35,265 nt of DNA from Candidatus Bathyarchaeota archaeon. Its GTDB lineage: Archaea > Thermoproteota > Bathyarchaeia > Bathyarchaeales > Bathycorpusculaceae. The translations under genes and the position numbers were made by a program. The notes beneath the pieces are model-generated. The model saw only the letters and a program-made list of their open reading frames with translations. It had not been told where the DNA came from and did no database searches. The stretch covers positions 1 through 35,265 of the forward strand of contig CALMWK010000157.1 in assembly GCA_937873375.1 (NCBI GenBank), written 5' to 3'. Numbering within the stretch: position 1 is the stretch's first letter; each line of letters opens with the position of its first letter. This document shows positions 1-7,306 of the stretch, in pieces.

Positions 1-203
1 TCCACCATTTCTATGGCTTTTGCAGGGCAGTCTCGACTGCACAGACCGCAGCTAACACAGAGGGAAATGTCGAATATTTGTTTGCCTCTGAAGCCTTCAG
101 CAGGGATACATTTGACGAAGGGGTATTTTCCAGTAGCAGTTTTCTTGAAGAGGTGATTTAGCACTTCTTTGAATATTGGGGATATTAGGGGTTTTTTCGC
201 CAT
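1..203 (-). CDS. 4Fe-4S ferredoxin subunit of membrane hydrogenase (NuoI-like), partial
   Basis: This gene starts at the ATG at 203 and runs off the left edge, leaving about 67 residues. The visible part begins with a basic, partly hydrophobic stretch and then holds one complete four-cysteine cluster motif, C-x2-C-x2-C-x3-C followed by P, typical of a [4Fe-4S] ferredoxin domain. A second motif would be expected outside the window. It lies 6 bases downstream of the NuoH-like gene on the same strand, which is where the NuoI/HyfH-type subunit sits in complex I-like operons. Its likely role is carrying electrons from the donor towards the small subunit. The family call rests on one motif plus position; the exact subtype cannot be settled from a fragment. 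Confidence 0.8.
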   Translation of the reverse strand, partial: MAKKPLISPIFKEVLNHLFKKTATGKYPFVKCIPAEGFRGKQIFDISLCVSCGLCSRDCPAKAIEMV

Positions 204-209
204 TTACTG

Positions 210-1199
210 TCACACCAGCGGGTAAATCCAAACTGCTAAGCTTATGGTCAAGATGAGCGAAAGCACAGATAGCGGAAGTACAATTCTCCAGTTAGCCTTC
301 ACAACTTGGTCGATGCGTAATCGCGCAAATAGAACCGTTATGTACTCTGAGATAACTATGATAACTAACACTTTAAGCACGAACCAAAGGGTGCCCCAGA
401 ACTCAGGAAAACCAAAAAAGACCGGACCATTAGCGCCGCCCAAAAACAGCACCGTGATTAATGATGCACCGAAAACAATCTGCACATCACGTGCAAGCTT
501 AAGGAAGGCAAGTTTGCCGCCGCTGTACTCGGTTTCGTGGCCAGCTACAACTTCACTTTCCGCGTGAGGAACATCAAACGGGTCTTTCTCCAACTCCGCC
601 TGCATGGTGATTATGAAAAGCACAAACGCCCAAGGCGCCAAAACAGCGAAGGGCACCCACTGGCTAGAAACTATAGTGGCTAGTGTTAAGGACCCCGCCA
701 GAAACGCAGGCGCAAGCGCCAGCATCAACAAAGGAATATCATAACCCAGAAACTGCGTCAGAACTCTTGCTGCACCTATGGAGCTGTAGGGGTTCGCGGA
801 AGACCAACCTGCGAGAAAAAGCATAAAGTTCGCCACGGAAACCAACGCCATAACAAAGATAAGGTCGCCGCCGAAGCTCACGTTAGGAATTACGCTTGTG
901 CCGTCAATGGGTAAGAAGCACAACGCAAAGACAAGCACCGACAAAGCGAGAATGGGTGCAAAACGGAAAAAGTTCTTTTTTGACTCTGTTGGAGTAATTT
1001 CTTCTTTAGTAAGCAGTTTAATGAAGTCAGCGAGAGGCTGAAAGAGACCTCGGGGACCTGTGAAAGAGGGACCCATGCGGTTCTGCATGCGGGCTTCTAC
1101 TTTTCTTTCTATCCAGTCGCAGAACATTGTGAAGAATAGTAGGAAGGTGAAGCCTGGGAAGACGAGCACACGGAATATTAGCCATAGGTAGTCAATCAT
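210..1199 (-). CDS. NuoH/MbhM-like membrane subunit of group 4 [NiFe] hydrogenase
   Basis: This is a 329-residue, strongly hydrophobic protein with about eight predicted membrane spans. It carries the conserved cytoplasmic loops of the complex I subunit 1 family: ERKVEARMQNRMGP near residue 32, GPRGLFQPLADFIKLLTKE near 50, and the acidic loop EKDPFDVPHAESEVVAGHETEYSG near 205, with its PFD and E-x2-AG-x-E-TEYSG signature. In this family the subunit anchors the catalytic arm and forms the entry of the ion path. It starts at ATG 1199, 13 bases after the large-subunit stop. Nuo, Fpo and Mbh versions are all similar; the Ni-binding large subunit next door makes the hydrogenase version the best call. 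Confidence 0.92.
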   Translation of the reverse strand: MIDYLWLIFRVLVFPGFTFLLFFTMFCDWIERKVEARMQNRMGPSFTGPRGLFQPLADFIKLLTKEEITPTESKKNFFRFAPILALSVLVFALCFLPIDGTSVIPNVSFGGDLIFVMALVSVANFMLFLAGWSSANPYSSIGAARVLTQFLGYDIPLLMLALAPAFLAGSLTLATIVSSQWVPFAVLAPWAFVLFIITMQAELEKDPFDVPHAESEVVAGHETEYSGGKLAFLKLARDVQIVFGASLITVLFLGGANGPVFFGFPEFWGTLWFVLKVLVIIVISEYITVLFARLRIDQVVKANWRIVLPLSVLSLILTISLAVWIYPLV

Positions 1200-1212
1200 T
1201 GTTTTTCACCAG

Positions 1213-2790
1213 TTATCGGTCTGTACATGAGAAGCATGGGTCTAAACTTACAAAGTTCGGTGGAACATCAGCTATGCTTTCGCCGATTGCAGTTTTGAGA
1301 AACGCGGGTATGTTAGCGAAAGTTGGAGTGCGCACTTTAACGCGTTCGGGATATGCAGTGCCGTTGCTTTTGACGTAGTGTAAGAGTTCGCCTCTGGGGG
1401 CTTCTACTCGGTTGACGGCTTCGCCAGCAGGAACAACACGGGGTACCTTTACCCTGTACGCGCCTGTGGGCATGTTGTCTATGGCATACTCGATTATGTT
1501 GATACTTTCTTCAACTTCGTCCATGCGAACATTCATACGCGCCCAAGTATCTCCAGCAGTGTGAACTATTTCTTTGAAGGGAATCTCGCCGTAAGCCTCG
1601 TACGGCTCATCTTTGCGTACATCAATGTCTACGCCTGAGCCCCTAGCTACTGGACCAACCACGCATAATTTCAGGGCGTCTTGCCGTGCAAGTGTGCCAA
1701 CTTTCTGCATACGCATCCGAAGGGTAGGCTCATTTTCGTACATCTGCTTGTAGAAGGGAACTTTCTTTCGCAGGTCAGATAGGGTTGCCTTGATTTTTGG
1801 AATGTCGGTTTCTTTGAGGTCACGACGTACGCCGCCCACGGTTATAGCTGAAGATATAACGCGGTTGCCTGTAACTAATTCAGTAAGGTCCATGATGGGC
1901 TCGCGGTCACGCCAGAAGTACTGGAAAAGTGTCTCGTAGCCGATTTCTAAACCAGCATGCCCTAAAGTGAGCAGGTGGCTGTGCAGCCTGTTTAGTTCAA
2001 GGATAATAGTTCGGAGATATTTTGCTCGCGGCGGCACCTCTGTCTTTAATATTTTTTCTACTGCCTCAACAAAACAGGTGGCGTGGCAAGCGTTGCAAAT
2101 GCCGCAAATTCGTTCCACAAGGTAAACATTTTGAAGGTAAGTTTTTGATTCCGCTGCTTTTTCTATTCCTCGGTGAACATAGCCGATGCGCGGTTCAACG
2201 CTCTTCACGGTTTCGCCGTCAACCATCACAGCAAACTTTTCAGGCTCCAGCAAAGCAGGGTGATGTGGACCGATAACTATCTTGACCAGCCCCTTGTCAC
2301 CTGAAAACCTTGCATCGGTAGTAGAAGGCGGGTTAAGCTTAACTTCGCTGGCTTTGACGTCTTTCCTGAGAGGGAATATGCCTTCAGGCCAAGTGTCAGG
2401 CAAAACGACATGCCCCGAACGTGGGTTTCCCTCGAAAACTACACCTAGCAAATCGGAGACTTCCAGTTCGTGGAAGGCGGCTCCAGGCATCAGATCGGTT
2501 ATAGTTGCGATTTTGGGGTTCTCTTTGGGAACCTCGGATTGAATTGTAACAAACGCGTTGGATGTGCGGATGTGGTAGTAGACACCTATGGTTGCTCCAA
2601 GGTCTATTCCAGTTATAGCTATAACGCCGGTTTTTTCATCAGCAGCCAGCATGACCTTGAGGACTTCTCTGTGTGAATCAGGTATGGCTTGAACTGCTAC
2701 CGTTCCAAGTTTCCCTGGCTGAATTTGAAAACTTTTACCTTTAAGCTTGGTTTCAAGCACTTTTACGATATCTATATTACTGTTTGACAT
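1213..2790 (-). CDS. Group 4 [NiFe] hydrogenase large subunit, NuoC-NuoD fusion
   Basis: This 525-residue protein has an N-terminal NuoC-like domain (about residues 1-150) fused to a NuoD/hydrogenase large-subunit domain (about 165-525). Both Ni-Fe cysteine pairs are present: RICGIC at residues 227-232 and DPCFSC at 517-522. It is therefore expected to be a catalytic hydrogenase subunit rather than a quinone- or methanophenazine-linked NuoD/FpoD, which lack these cysteines. The protein ends only three residues after the last cysteine, so there is no C-terminal extension for a maturation protease to remove. Its first bases overlap the end of the NuoB-like gene by 14 bases, implying coupled translation. 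The likely reaction is proton reduction to H2 (or the reverse) coupled to ion transport. The electron donor is not shown by the sequence. Confidence 0.93.
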   Translation of the reverse strand: MSNSNIDIVKVLETKLKGKSFQIQPGKLGTVAVQAIPDSHREVLKVMLAADEKTGVIAITGIDLGATIGVYYHIRTSNAFVTIQSEVPKENPKIATITDLMPGAAFHELEVSDLLGVVFEGNPRSGHVVLPDTWPEGIFPLRKDVKASEVKLNPPSTTDARFSGDKGLVKIVIGPHHPALLEPEKFAVMVDGETVKSVEPRIGYVHRGIEKAAESKTYLQNVYLVERICGICNACHATCFVEAVEKILKTEVPPRAKYLRTIILELNRLHSHLLTLGHAGLEIGYETLFQYFWRDREPIMDLTELVTGNRVISSAITVGGVRRDLKETDIPKIKATLSDLRKKVPFYKQMYENEPTLRMRMQKVGTLARQDALKLCVVGPVARGSGVDIDVRKDEPYEAYGEIPFKEIVHTAGDTWARMNVRMDEVEESINIIEYAIDNMPTGAYRVKVPRVVPAGEAVNRVEAPRGELLHYVKSNGTAYPERVKVRTPTFANIPAFLKTAIGESIADVPPNFVSLDPCFSCTDR

Positions 2791-3241
2791 CTTTTTTCTC
2801 CTCTTTCTTTGCAGGTTTGGGAGGTTGTAGAGAATTCAGAAGCTTCACGACGCCGTCAATTATGGCTTCGGGTCGTGGTGGACACCCAGGTATGTAAGCG
2901 TTAACGGGGATAACTTTGTCTACACCGCCAACGACGTTGTAGTTTCCAGCGAAAACTCCGCCTGAACATGCACATGCACCAATCGCCACTACAAATTTTG
3001 GTTGAGGCATCTGCTCGTAGATGCGTTTTAGCCGTTCTGCGCATTGTTGCGTGACGCAACCTGTAGTTAACAAGACATCGGCGTGTCGTGGTGATGGTTC
3101 AAGTTTGATGCCGAAGCGTTCCACGTCGTATTTTGGTGTTAATAAGGCAACGATTTCGATGTCGCAGCCGTTGCAGGCGCCTGAGTTAAAGTGGAGAACC
3201 CATGGGGACTTGACTCTTGCCCATGTTGCTATGTTGGTCAT
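2777..3241 (-). CDS. [NiFe] hydrogenase small subunit, NuoB/MbhJ-like
   Basis: This is a 154-residue protein of the NuoB/hydrogenase small-subunit family. The ligands of the proximal [4Fe-4S] cluster are visible: CNGC at 23-26, a cysteine in GACACSGG (residue 90 by family alignment) and PGCPPRPE at residue 120. In group 4 enzymes this subunit carries the single cluster that passes electrons to the Ni-Fe site. It starts at ATG 3241 and overlaps the NuoA-like gene by 4 bases; its end overlaps the large subunit by 14 bases. The last 20 residues are rich in lysine and acidic residues and look like a soluble tail. The family is certain; the hydrogenase reading depends on the adjacent large subunit. 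Confidence 0.93.
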   Translation of the reverse strand: MTNIATWARVKSPWVLHFNSGACNGCDIEIVALLTPKYDVERFGIKLEPSPRHADVLLTTGCVTQQCAERLKRIYEQMPQPKFVVAIGACACSGGVFAGNYNVVGGVDKVIPVNAYIPGCPPRPEAIIDGVVKLLNSLQPPKPAKKEEKKDVKQ

Positions 3242-3570
3242 TCTTCTTTGCCTCCTTCGAATAGAATGAGACTGGATACAAGCATCATAAACAGGTATAG
3301 CATTAGTAAGGGTGTGTTCATTACTTGTCCTGTGAAAGAAGCATACGCTATGAGTAAAACGGCGCTGTCTATAATTACGAAGTATATGAGGTACTTGTAG
3401 AGCGAAACATTAAGTTTCATTTTTGGATAAACCACTTTTTCTCCGCAGGCATAAACTGAACGTTCGCCTTCGGTTTGATTAGTTTTAGGTGCTGCACGGC
3501 GACCTAATAGGTAGACTACTGATGATGCAGCTACTATCAGTAGGAAGGCTATAGCTGACTCAACAAGCAA
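3238..3570 (-). CDS. NuoA-like membrane subunit
   Basis: This is a protein of about 110 residues with three predicted membrane spans. Between the first and second it has YACGEKVVYP followed by LNVSLYKYLIYFVIIDSA, matching the NuoA layout (YECG..., then F-x-FD-x-E). The aspartate of the FD-x-E motif is kept, but the position usually holding glutamate is alanine (DSA). No ATG is available. A perfect GGAGGT at 3578-3583 points to the TTG at 3570 (spacing 7) or at 3573 (spacing 4); the open frame reaches a further TTG at 3585, but that would bury the ribosome site inside the gene. It is the first gene of the hydrogenase operon. Classical Ech and Mbh enzymes do not carry an obvious NuoA, so its presence makes the complex more complex I-like. 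Confidence 0.82.
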   Translation of the reverse strand: MLVESAIAFLLIVAASSVVYLLGRRAAPKTNQTEGERSVYACGEKVVYPKMKLNVSLYKYLIYFVIIDSAVLLIAYASFTGQVMNTPLLMLYLFMMLVSSLILFEGGKEE

Positions 3571-3577
3571 CAAATTT

Positions 3578-3583
3578 ACCTCC
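3578..3583 (-). promoter_or_regulatory. Ribosome binding site of the NuoA-like gene
   Basis: GGAGGT read on the minus strand. It lies 4 bases before the TTG at 3573 and 7 before the TTG at 3570, and so decides against the longer open frame starting at 3585. Confidence 0.7.
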
Positions 3584-3667
3584 AATGGAAGACTGATTCG
3601 TTAACAAGACTGTCACTTTTCCAAGTGAAATTTTCAATTGTTTATAGAATTTAGACGCAACACGAAC

Positions 3668-3675
3668 ATATTTAA
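3668..3675 (-). promoter_or_regulatory. TATA box for the hydrogenase operon
   Basis: TTTAAATA on the minus strand is a good archaeal TATA box. A transcription start about 26 bases downstream would fall near 3645, giving a leader of roughly 70 bases before the TTG start. The interval 3586-3938 (353 bases, AT-rich) holds this promoter. I see no convincing gene in it; an 81-codon open frame on the minus strand there has no family resemblance. Confidence 0.5.
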
Positions 3676-3938
3676 AGCTAACGCCAAAATTTCCAGTCAA
3701 ATGTCCAACAATTTTGATAATTATTGCTAACACGTTCAAACAATATTTGTTGTCGAAACGGCCTTTTTGAAGCCAAATTGGCGTTGCTTTAATGATTTCG
3801 CTCATGATGGTCCGAGCTTAACTCTTTTAGAGTGACCGTTGACACATTTAAAGTTTAGCCATGTAATCTAACGTAACATAAGGTATTTCAGGGAAAAGTA
3901 TGAACAATTAAAAGGTAGTTTACGTAGAAAACGGCGGT

Positions 3939-4445
3939 TTACTCCGTTTCTGCCTCGGACCCGTGCCATCTGCGCTCAAGGTACAGTATCAAACTGAATA
4001 AGCCTCGACTGAAAATCACGAGGATAAGCAGCAAGAATTCTTCGTATGTTCGCACAACCACGGTTTTTATGATTTCGGCGCCTATGAAGAACTCTAAGCT
4101 CAGAGTCAGGTATCCTGAAAGGAAGCGGGAAACGCAGGATGGTTGGTAGGGGCTTTTTAGTTTGCATTGTAAAAAGCGGTATGCCACTAACGCGGCGCCG
4201 AATGCTACTACTGCGCCTCCGAGAATGTAAAGAATGTCGGTGGCTATGGTGAGTAGGACAAAAATTACTTCGTAAACAACGCCCCCTGAGGTGTAGGCAA
4301 CGTCTCCGGGTAGGAAAAGTTTGCCGAAGTCAGGGTAGCTGACACTGAAAATGGTTCCGAGAACTGCTACGACTGCAAGCGCAACAATTAACGCTACTGA
4401 TAGAGAATCGCGCCCTTTTTTTGTCGGTATTGTGCATTCTGCCAT
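3939..4445 (-). CDS. DUF1622 family membrane protein
   Basis: Starting at the ATG at 4445 this is a 168-residue membrane protein with about four spans. The C-terminal part (LSLEFFIGAEIIKTVV, then EEFLLLILVIFSRGLFSLIL) matches the DUF1622 pattern of two helices around a short conserved segment. The function of the family is unknown. The open frame continues upstream to a TTG at 4538, adding a hydrophobic 31-residue stretch. I prefer 4445 because a TATA-like TTATTTAAG centred near 4473 would place transcription start at the ATG itself, giving a leaderless message. The gene stands alone, divergent from uS10. Confidence 0.75.
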   Translation of the reverse strand: MAECTIPTKKGRDSLSVALIVALAVVAVLGTIFSVSYPDFGKLFLPGDVAYTSGGVVYEVIFVLLTIATDILYILGGAVVAFGAALVAYRFLQCKLKSPYQPSCVSRFLSGYLTLSLEFFIGAEIIKTVVVRTYEEFLLLILVIFSRGLFSLILYLERRWHGSEAETE

Positions 4446-4468
4446 AGATGCCGCAACCAAGAGTATTA

Positions 4469-4477
4469 GCTTAAATA
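4469..4477 (-). promoter_or_regulatory. TATA box, leaderless promoter of the DUF1622 gene
   Basis: TTATTTAAG on the minus strand, centred about 28 bases before the ATG at 4445. Standard archaeal TATA spacing would put the first transcribed base at or next to the start codon. Confidence 0.45.
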
Positions 4478-4626
4478 ACGGCGTAATAGCTAATATTATT
4501 TGCCCTCCGCACCTTAAAGCAAGTGGGGAAGCAATCAATAGCAGAGACAGAAAACAAGCAGTTTGAAGACAAGTAAAGTTAAGAACCGTCGTCGATAAGT
4601 TTTTATGTACGGTTTAAATCTCTAAG

Positions 4627-4983
4627 GTGTCTAACAGGAGTAAAAGGCGCAAAAAATTAGGATCGATGGGCGAAATGGTTAGAAAAGCACGAATCAGGTT
4701 AACAAGTACCGATTACGGAAAACTCGAAGAAGTATGTGGAGAACTAAATAGCATCGCCCAGAAAACAGGCGTCAAAATCAACGGACCAGTTCCACTGCCT
4801 ACCAAACGTTTGCGTGTACCAGTTTTGAAGGCACCATCAGGCGAAGGCACAGCCACATGGGACAAGTGGGAAATGCGCATCCACAAACGCTTAATTGACA
4901 TCGACTCTGAGGAGCGCGTTATGAGACGCATTATGCGTATTCGCGTGCCCGAAGAAGTCCATGTGACAATCGAACTCATCTAA
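4627..4983 (+). CDS. rps10: Small ribosomal subunit protein uS10
   Basis: The C-terminal 102 residues form a full archaeal uS10: [18 protein letters not shown] at the start, then [20 protein letters not shown] in the extended loop that contacts the 30S head, and the closing [15 protein letters not shown]. As drawn from the GTG at 4627 there is a 16-residue, very basic extension (SNRSKRRKK...). The usual family length of 102 residues would correspond to the ATG at 4675, and a further ATG lies at 4666. A TATA-like GTTTTTAT at 4599-4606 favours transcription starting near 4628, while the TTTAAA at 4613-4618 would favour a later start. The gene is not next to elongation factor 1A, its common archaeal neighbour. 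Identity is firm, the start is not. Confidence 0.95.
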   Translation: MSNRSKRRKKLGSMGEMVRKARIRLTSTDYGKLEEVCGELNSIAQKTGVKINGPVPLPTKRLRVPVLKAPSGEGTATWDKWEMRIHKRLIDIDSEERVMRRIMRIRVPEEVHVTIELI

Positions 4984-4987
4984 ACCT

Positions 4988-5013
4988 TCAATTTTTAATC
5001 AGTTTCTTATTTC
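4988..5013 (+). terminator. U-rich transcript end after uS10
   Basis: Just after the uS10 stop the plus strand carries a T-rich run (CAATTTTTAATC, then TTTCTTATTTC). Archaeal termination at U-tracts, aided by aCPSF1/FttA, fits this. The opposite gene (5103-6005) converges on the same interval. Confidence 0.4.
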
Positions 5014-5102
5014 GCAGCCACGTTTTTGAGTGGATTACAATAACTTTCTAGATTTATGCCCAAAACGTTTTATCATAAAATTGGGTTGTTTGGAAGTTGC
5101 TT

Positions 5103-6005
5103 TTAAAGATAAGGCATAGCTAAAAGCCAAGACGGCACAGCTATAGCCACGGCAGCTGCAAAGCCTAATGCCCAAACTTTTTTGTTCCAACTGTAAATCT
5201 TGAACCCGTCCAAAATTCCAAAAGGTATGAGGTTAAAGACAGCTATGATGCCGTTTATGAATGCAACTATTGCAAACAAGCTAACATAAGCAAGCGAAAC
5301 CCCTGGAACTGACGCCGCACCTAAAAACGCGGCGCCTAAACCCATGTTGATAATTGGTCCAGCAATGGAAATCTTTGCAATTTCGTCTATTCGCGCAGGA
5401 CCCGAAATCATCACCGCGCCTGGAGAAATTAGCTTAAGAGGGGAAACAATTGAGATTAGAGTGATAATTGCGCCCCATGTTGTTAGGCGGAATTCAGCCC
5501 ATAAGCCTCTTTTTTGGGCAGTGATTTTGTGAGCCATTTCATGTATCAAAAATGAAGCTGTCAGAAGAAGAGCAAAAATAGACACTACTGTCCATGTCCA
5601 GCCCAGCCACGCAAAGAAGTTGCTGTAAAATGCTATAGAGAAGCCTATGCCTACTACGAGTAACGCTGCTATGGATAAATGCTGAGCCTCTTTGGGGCTA
5701 ACGTAAACTTTCCCTTGAACACGACGAGGCTGCCCAAAACTAACCGAGTACTCATACGAGCTTGCATGAGGAGTGAAAACTTCAGCAACTGCTTCCCGCT
5801 TTTGCGCCTGCGCCAGCTCTATCTGGGGGCATGCGTGCGTCTCAGGCAAACGGTGTGCACTACAATACTGTCCTCCACAGTACGGACACCGAAAAGGCAT
5901 AAGCACTTCTTGACCGCATTTTTGGCAGTTCATGCTTAACGTGCACACTCTTTCCTTGCATAGAGCACAATAACGGTTTAAAGATTTCTCTTCAGAAAAC
6001 GCCAA
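5103..6005 (-). CDS. AN1 zinc finger-site-2 protease (M50) fusion, membrane metalloprotease
   Basis: This is a 300-residue protein in two parts. Residues 27-59 match the AN1 zinc finger spacing exactly: C27-x2-C30-x9-C40-x2-C43-x4-C48-x2-H51-x5-H57-x-C59, preceded by another C-x2-C at 13-16. From residue 110 on it is a multi-span membrane protease of the site-2 family, with HEMAH at 155-159 as the zinc site and LIPFGILDG near 259-267 holding the third ligand (D266). It would cleave membrane-embedded substrates; the zinc finger probably recruits a partner or substrate, which is inference. The start is a TTG at 6005, since the next ATG would delete part of the finger. It is divergent from mre11. 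Catalytic residues are intact, so it should be active. Confidence 0.9.
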   Translation of the reverse strand: MAFSEEKSLNRYCALCKERVCTLSMNCQKCGQEVLMPFRCPYCGGQYCSAHRLPETHACPQIELAQAQKREAVAEVFTPHASSYEYSVSFGQPRRVQGKVYVSPKEAQHLSIAALLVVGIGFSIAFYSNFFAWLGWTWTVVSIFALLLTASFLIHEMAHKITAQKRGLWAEFRLTTWGAIITLISIVSPLKLISPGAVMISGPARIDEIAKISIAGPIINMGLGAAFLGAASVPGVSLAYVSLFAIVAFINGIIAVFNLIPFGILDGFKIYSWNKKVWALGFAAAVAIAVPSWLLAMPYL

Positions 6006-6076
6006 AAATTTGTTGACAGATACTCGTAGTAAACGCTTAAAACCACCAAACCCGAAATTAGAAGCATACAGCTAAC

Positions 6077-7306
6077 TTGAACTGGGAGAGCATCAACCGT
6101 TTGAAGGCTTTCAGCTTCGTCCACGCCGCAGACCTACACTTAGGCTACGCACAGTACGGCTTAGAGGTCAGAAGGCAAGACTTCGACAACGCCTTCAAGG
6201 AGATAGTGGACAAAACCATCGAGTTGAAAGCCGACTTCATGATTATCGCGGGCGACCTGTTCCATCAGGCAAGACCCTCAAACGTCACCTTGGAGAACAC
6301 CATTAAAACCTTCAAGCGCCTAAAAGACGCAGGCATCCCAGTTTTGACGGTGGATGGCAGCCACGATTCAGCGCCAAACTCTATTACAAGCACGATTCTG
6401 TACCCGTTGGACAGTGCAGGTTTGATTTATCATTTGCCGAGGCATGAAGGCGCGTGCTGGCGCAAACCAGACTGCTGCTACGTCTACGGCGTACCCAACT
6501 TTCGGAGCAGGCGCAAAACCGAAGAGGTATTGCCCCAGTTTTTGCAGCAGAACCCACCGACGCCTGACGCTTCAGTTAGTAATATTTTTGTGTTGCATGC
6601 TGCTGTGGATTTGCCAAGCGTTAAGCCGCCATATATTGAGGCAGAAGTACCACCTGAGCTGATTCCTGATGGCTTTGGTTACTACGCTGCTGGTCATGTT
6701 CACCAACGGTTTTTGGCAAAGTTCAAAACAGGCATTCTGGCGTACAGCGGATGCACGGAAACCGTCAGCTACGACGAAACAAAAAACAAGAAAAGCTTCT
6801 ATCATGTCCGCGTGAACGAGAAAGGCGAGTTTTCACCCGAAATCATAGAGTTGCAGTCACCCCGCAAATTCGTAGTTTTGGAGCAGGAATTCTCTGGCAT
6901 GAACGCGCACAAAATCACCGACATGGCTGTGCAAATGGTGAAAGACGCTGACGAGGAAGGCGTCATAATTATTCCCGTATTGAAGGGTGTGTTGCCTGCG
7001 GAAGCCAGCCGCACCGAACTGGACATTGCGCATATCCGAAGTGCCGCACCGAAAGCTCTGCTTGTTCACCCGATTGTGTTGTTGAAGGAGAGTGCGGTTT
7101 CCGATGAAATCGTCCGTTCGATTTTTGAAAGTGAGTTTAAGGATTTGAAGACAAAAGCTTTTGAGTATTTTATGCAGATTTTCAGCGACCGATACAGCCG
7201 CGAAGAAGCAGAAAAAATCGCCCGCCACGCCATCAGCCTGATTGAGCCGCTGACGCGCAAGCAAGAGGAGAAGGTGAGGCAGACGCTGGAGGAACTTTTG
7301 AAGTGA
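6077..7306 (+). CDS. mre11: DNA double-strand break repair nuclease Mre11
   Basis: This 409-residue protein is a Mre11 calcineurin-like nuclease. The metal-binding motifs appear in order: D19-x-H21 (HAADLHLG), GD60 (IIAGDLF), GSHD at 94-97, H174, and GHVH with H207 and H209. The third motif is usually GNHD; here serine replaces the bridging asparagine. The C-terminal 150 residues fit the capping and Rad50-binding region. The first codon is TTG at 6077. A second TTG at 6101, behind GGGAG, would start the protein at LKAFSFVHAADLHLG, closer to family length. It overlaps rad50 by 4 bases, so the two are translated together. HerA and NurA, frequent archaeal partners, are not in the window. Confidence 0.95.
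   Translation: MNWESINRLKAFSFVHAADLHLGYAQYGLEVRRQDFDNAFKEIVDKTIELKADFMIIAGDLFHQARPSNVTLENTIKTFKRLKDAGIPVLTVDGSHDSAPNSITSTILYPLDSAGLIYHLPRHEGACWRKPDCCYVYGVPNFRSRRKTEEVLPQFLQQNPPTPDASVSNIFVLHAAVDLPSVKPPYIEAEVPPELIPDGFGYYAAGHVHQRFLAKFKTGILAYSGCTETVSYDETKNKKSFYHVRVNEKGEFSPEIIELQSPRKFVVLEQEFSGMNAHKITDMAVQMVKDADEEGVIIIPVLKGVLPAEASRTELDIAHIRSAAPKALLVHPIVLLKESAVSDEIVRSIFESEFKDLKTKAFEYFMQIFSDRYSREEAEKIARHAISLIEPLTRKQEEKVRQTLEELLK

Noticed and set aside
3560-3805. 81-codon minus-strand frame overlapping the start of the NuoA-like gene
   Set aside because: It overlaps a real gene start and the operon's TATA box, and its composition fits no family.
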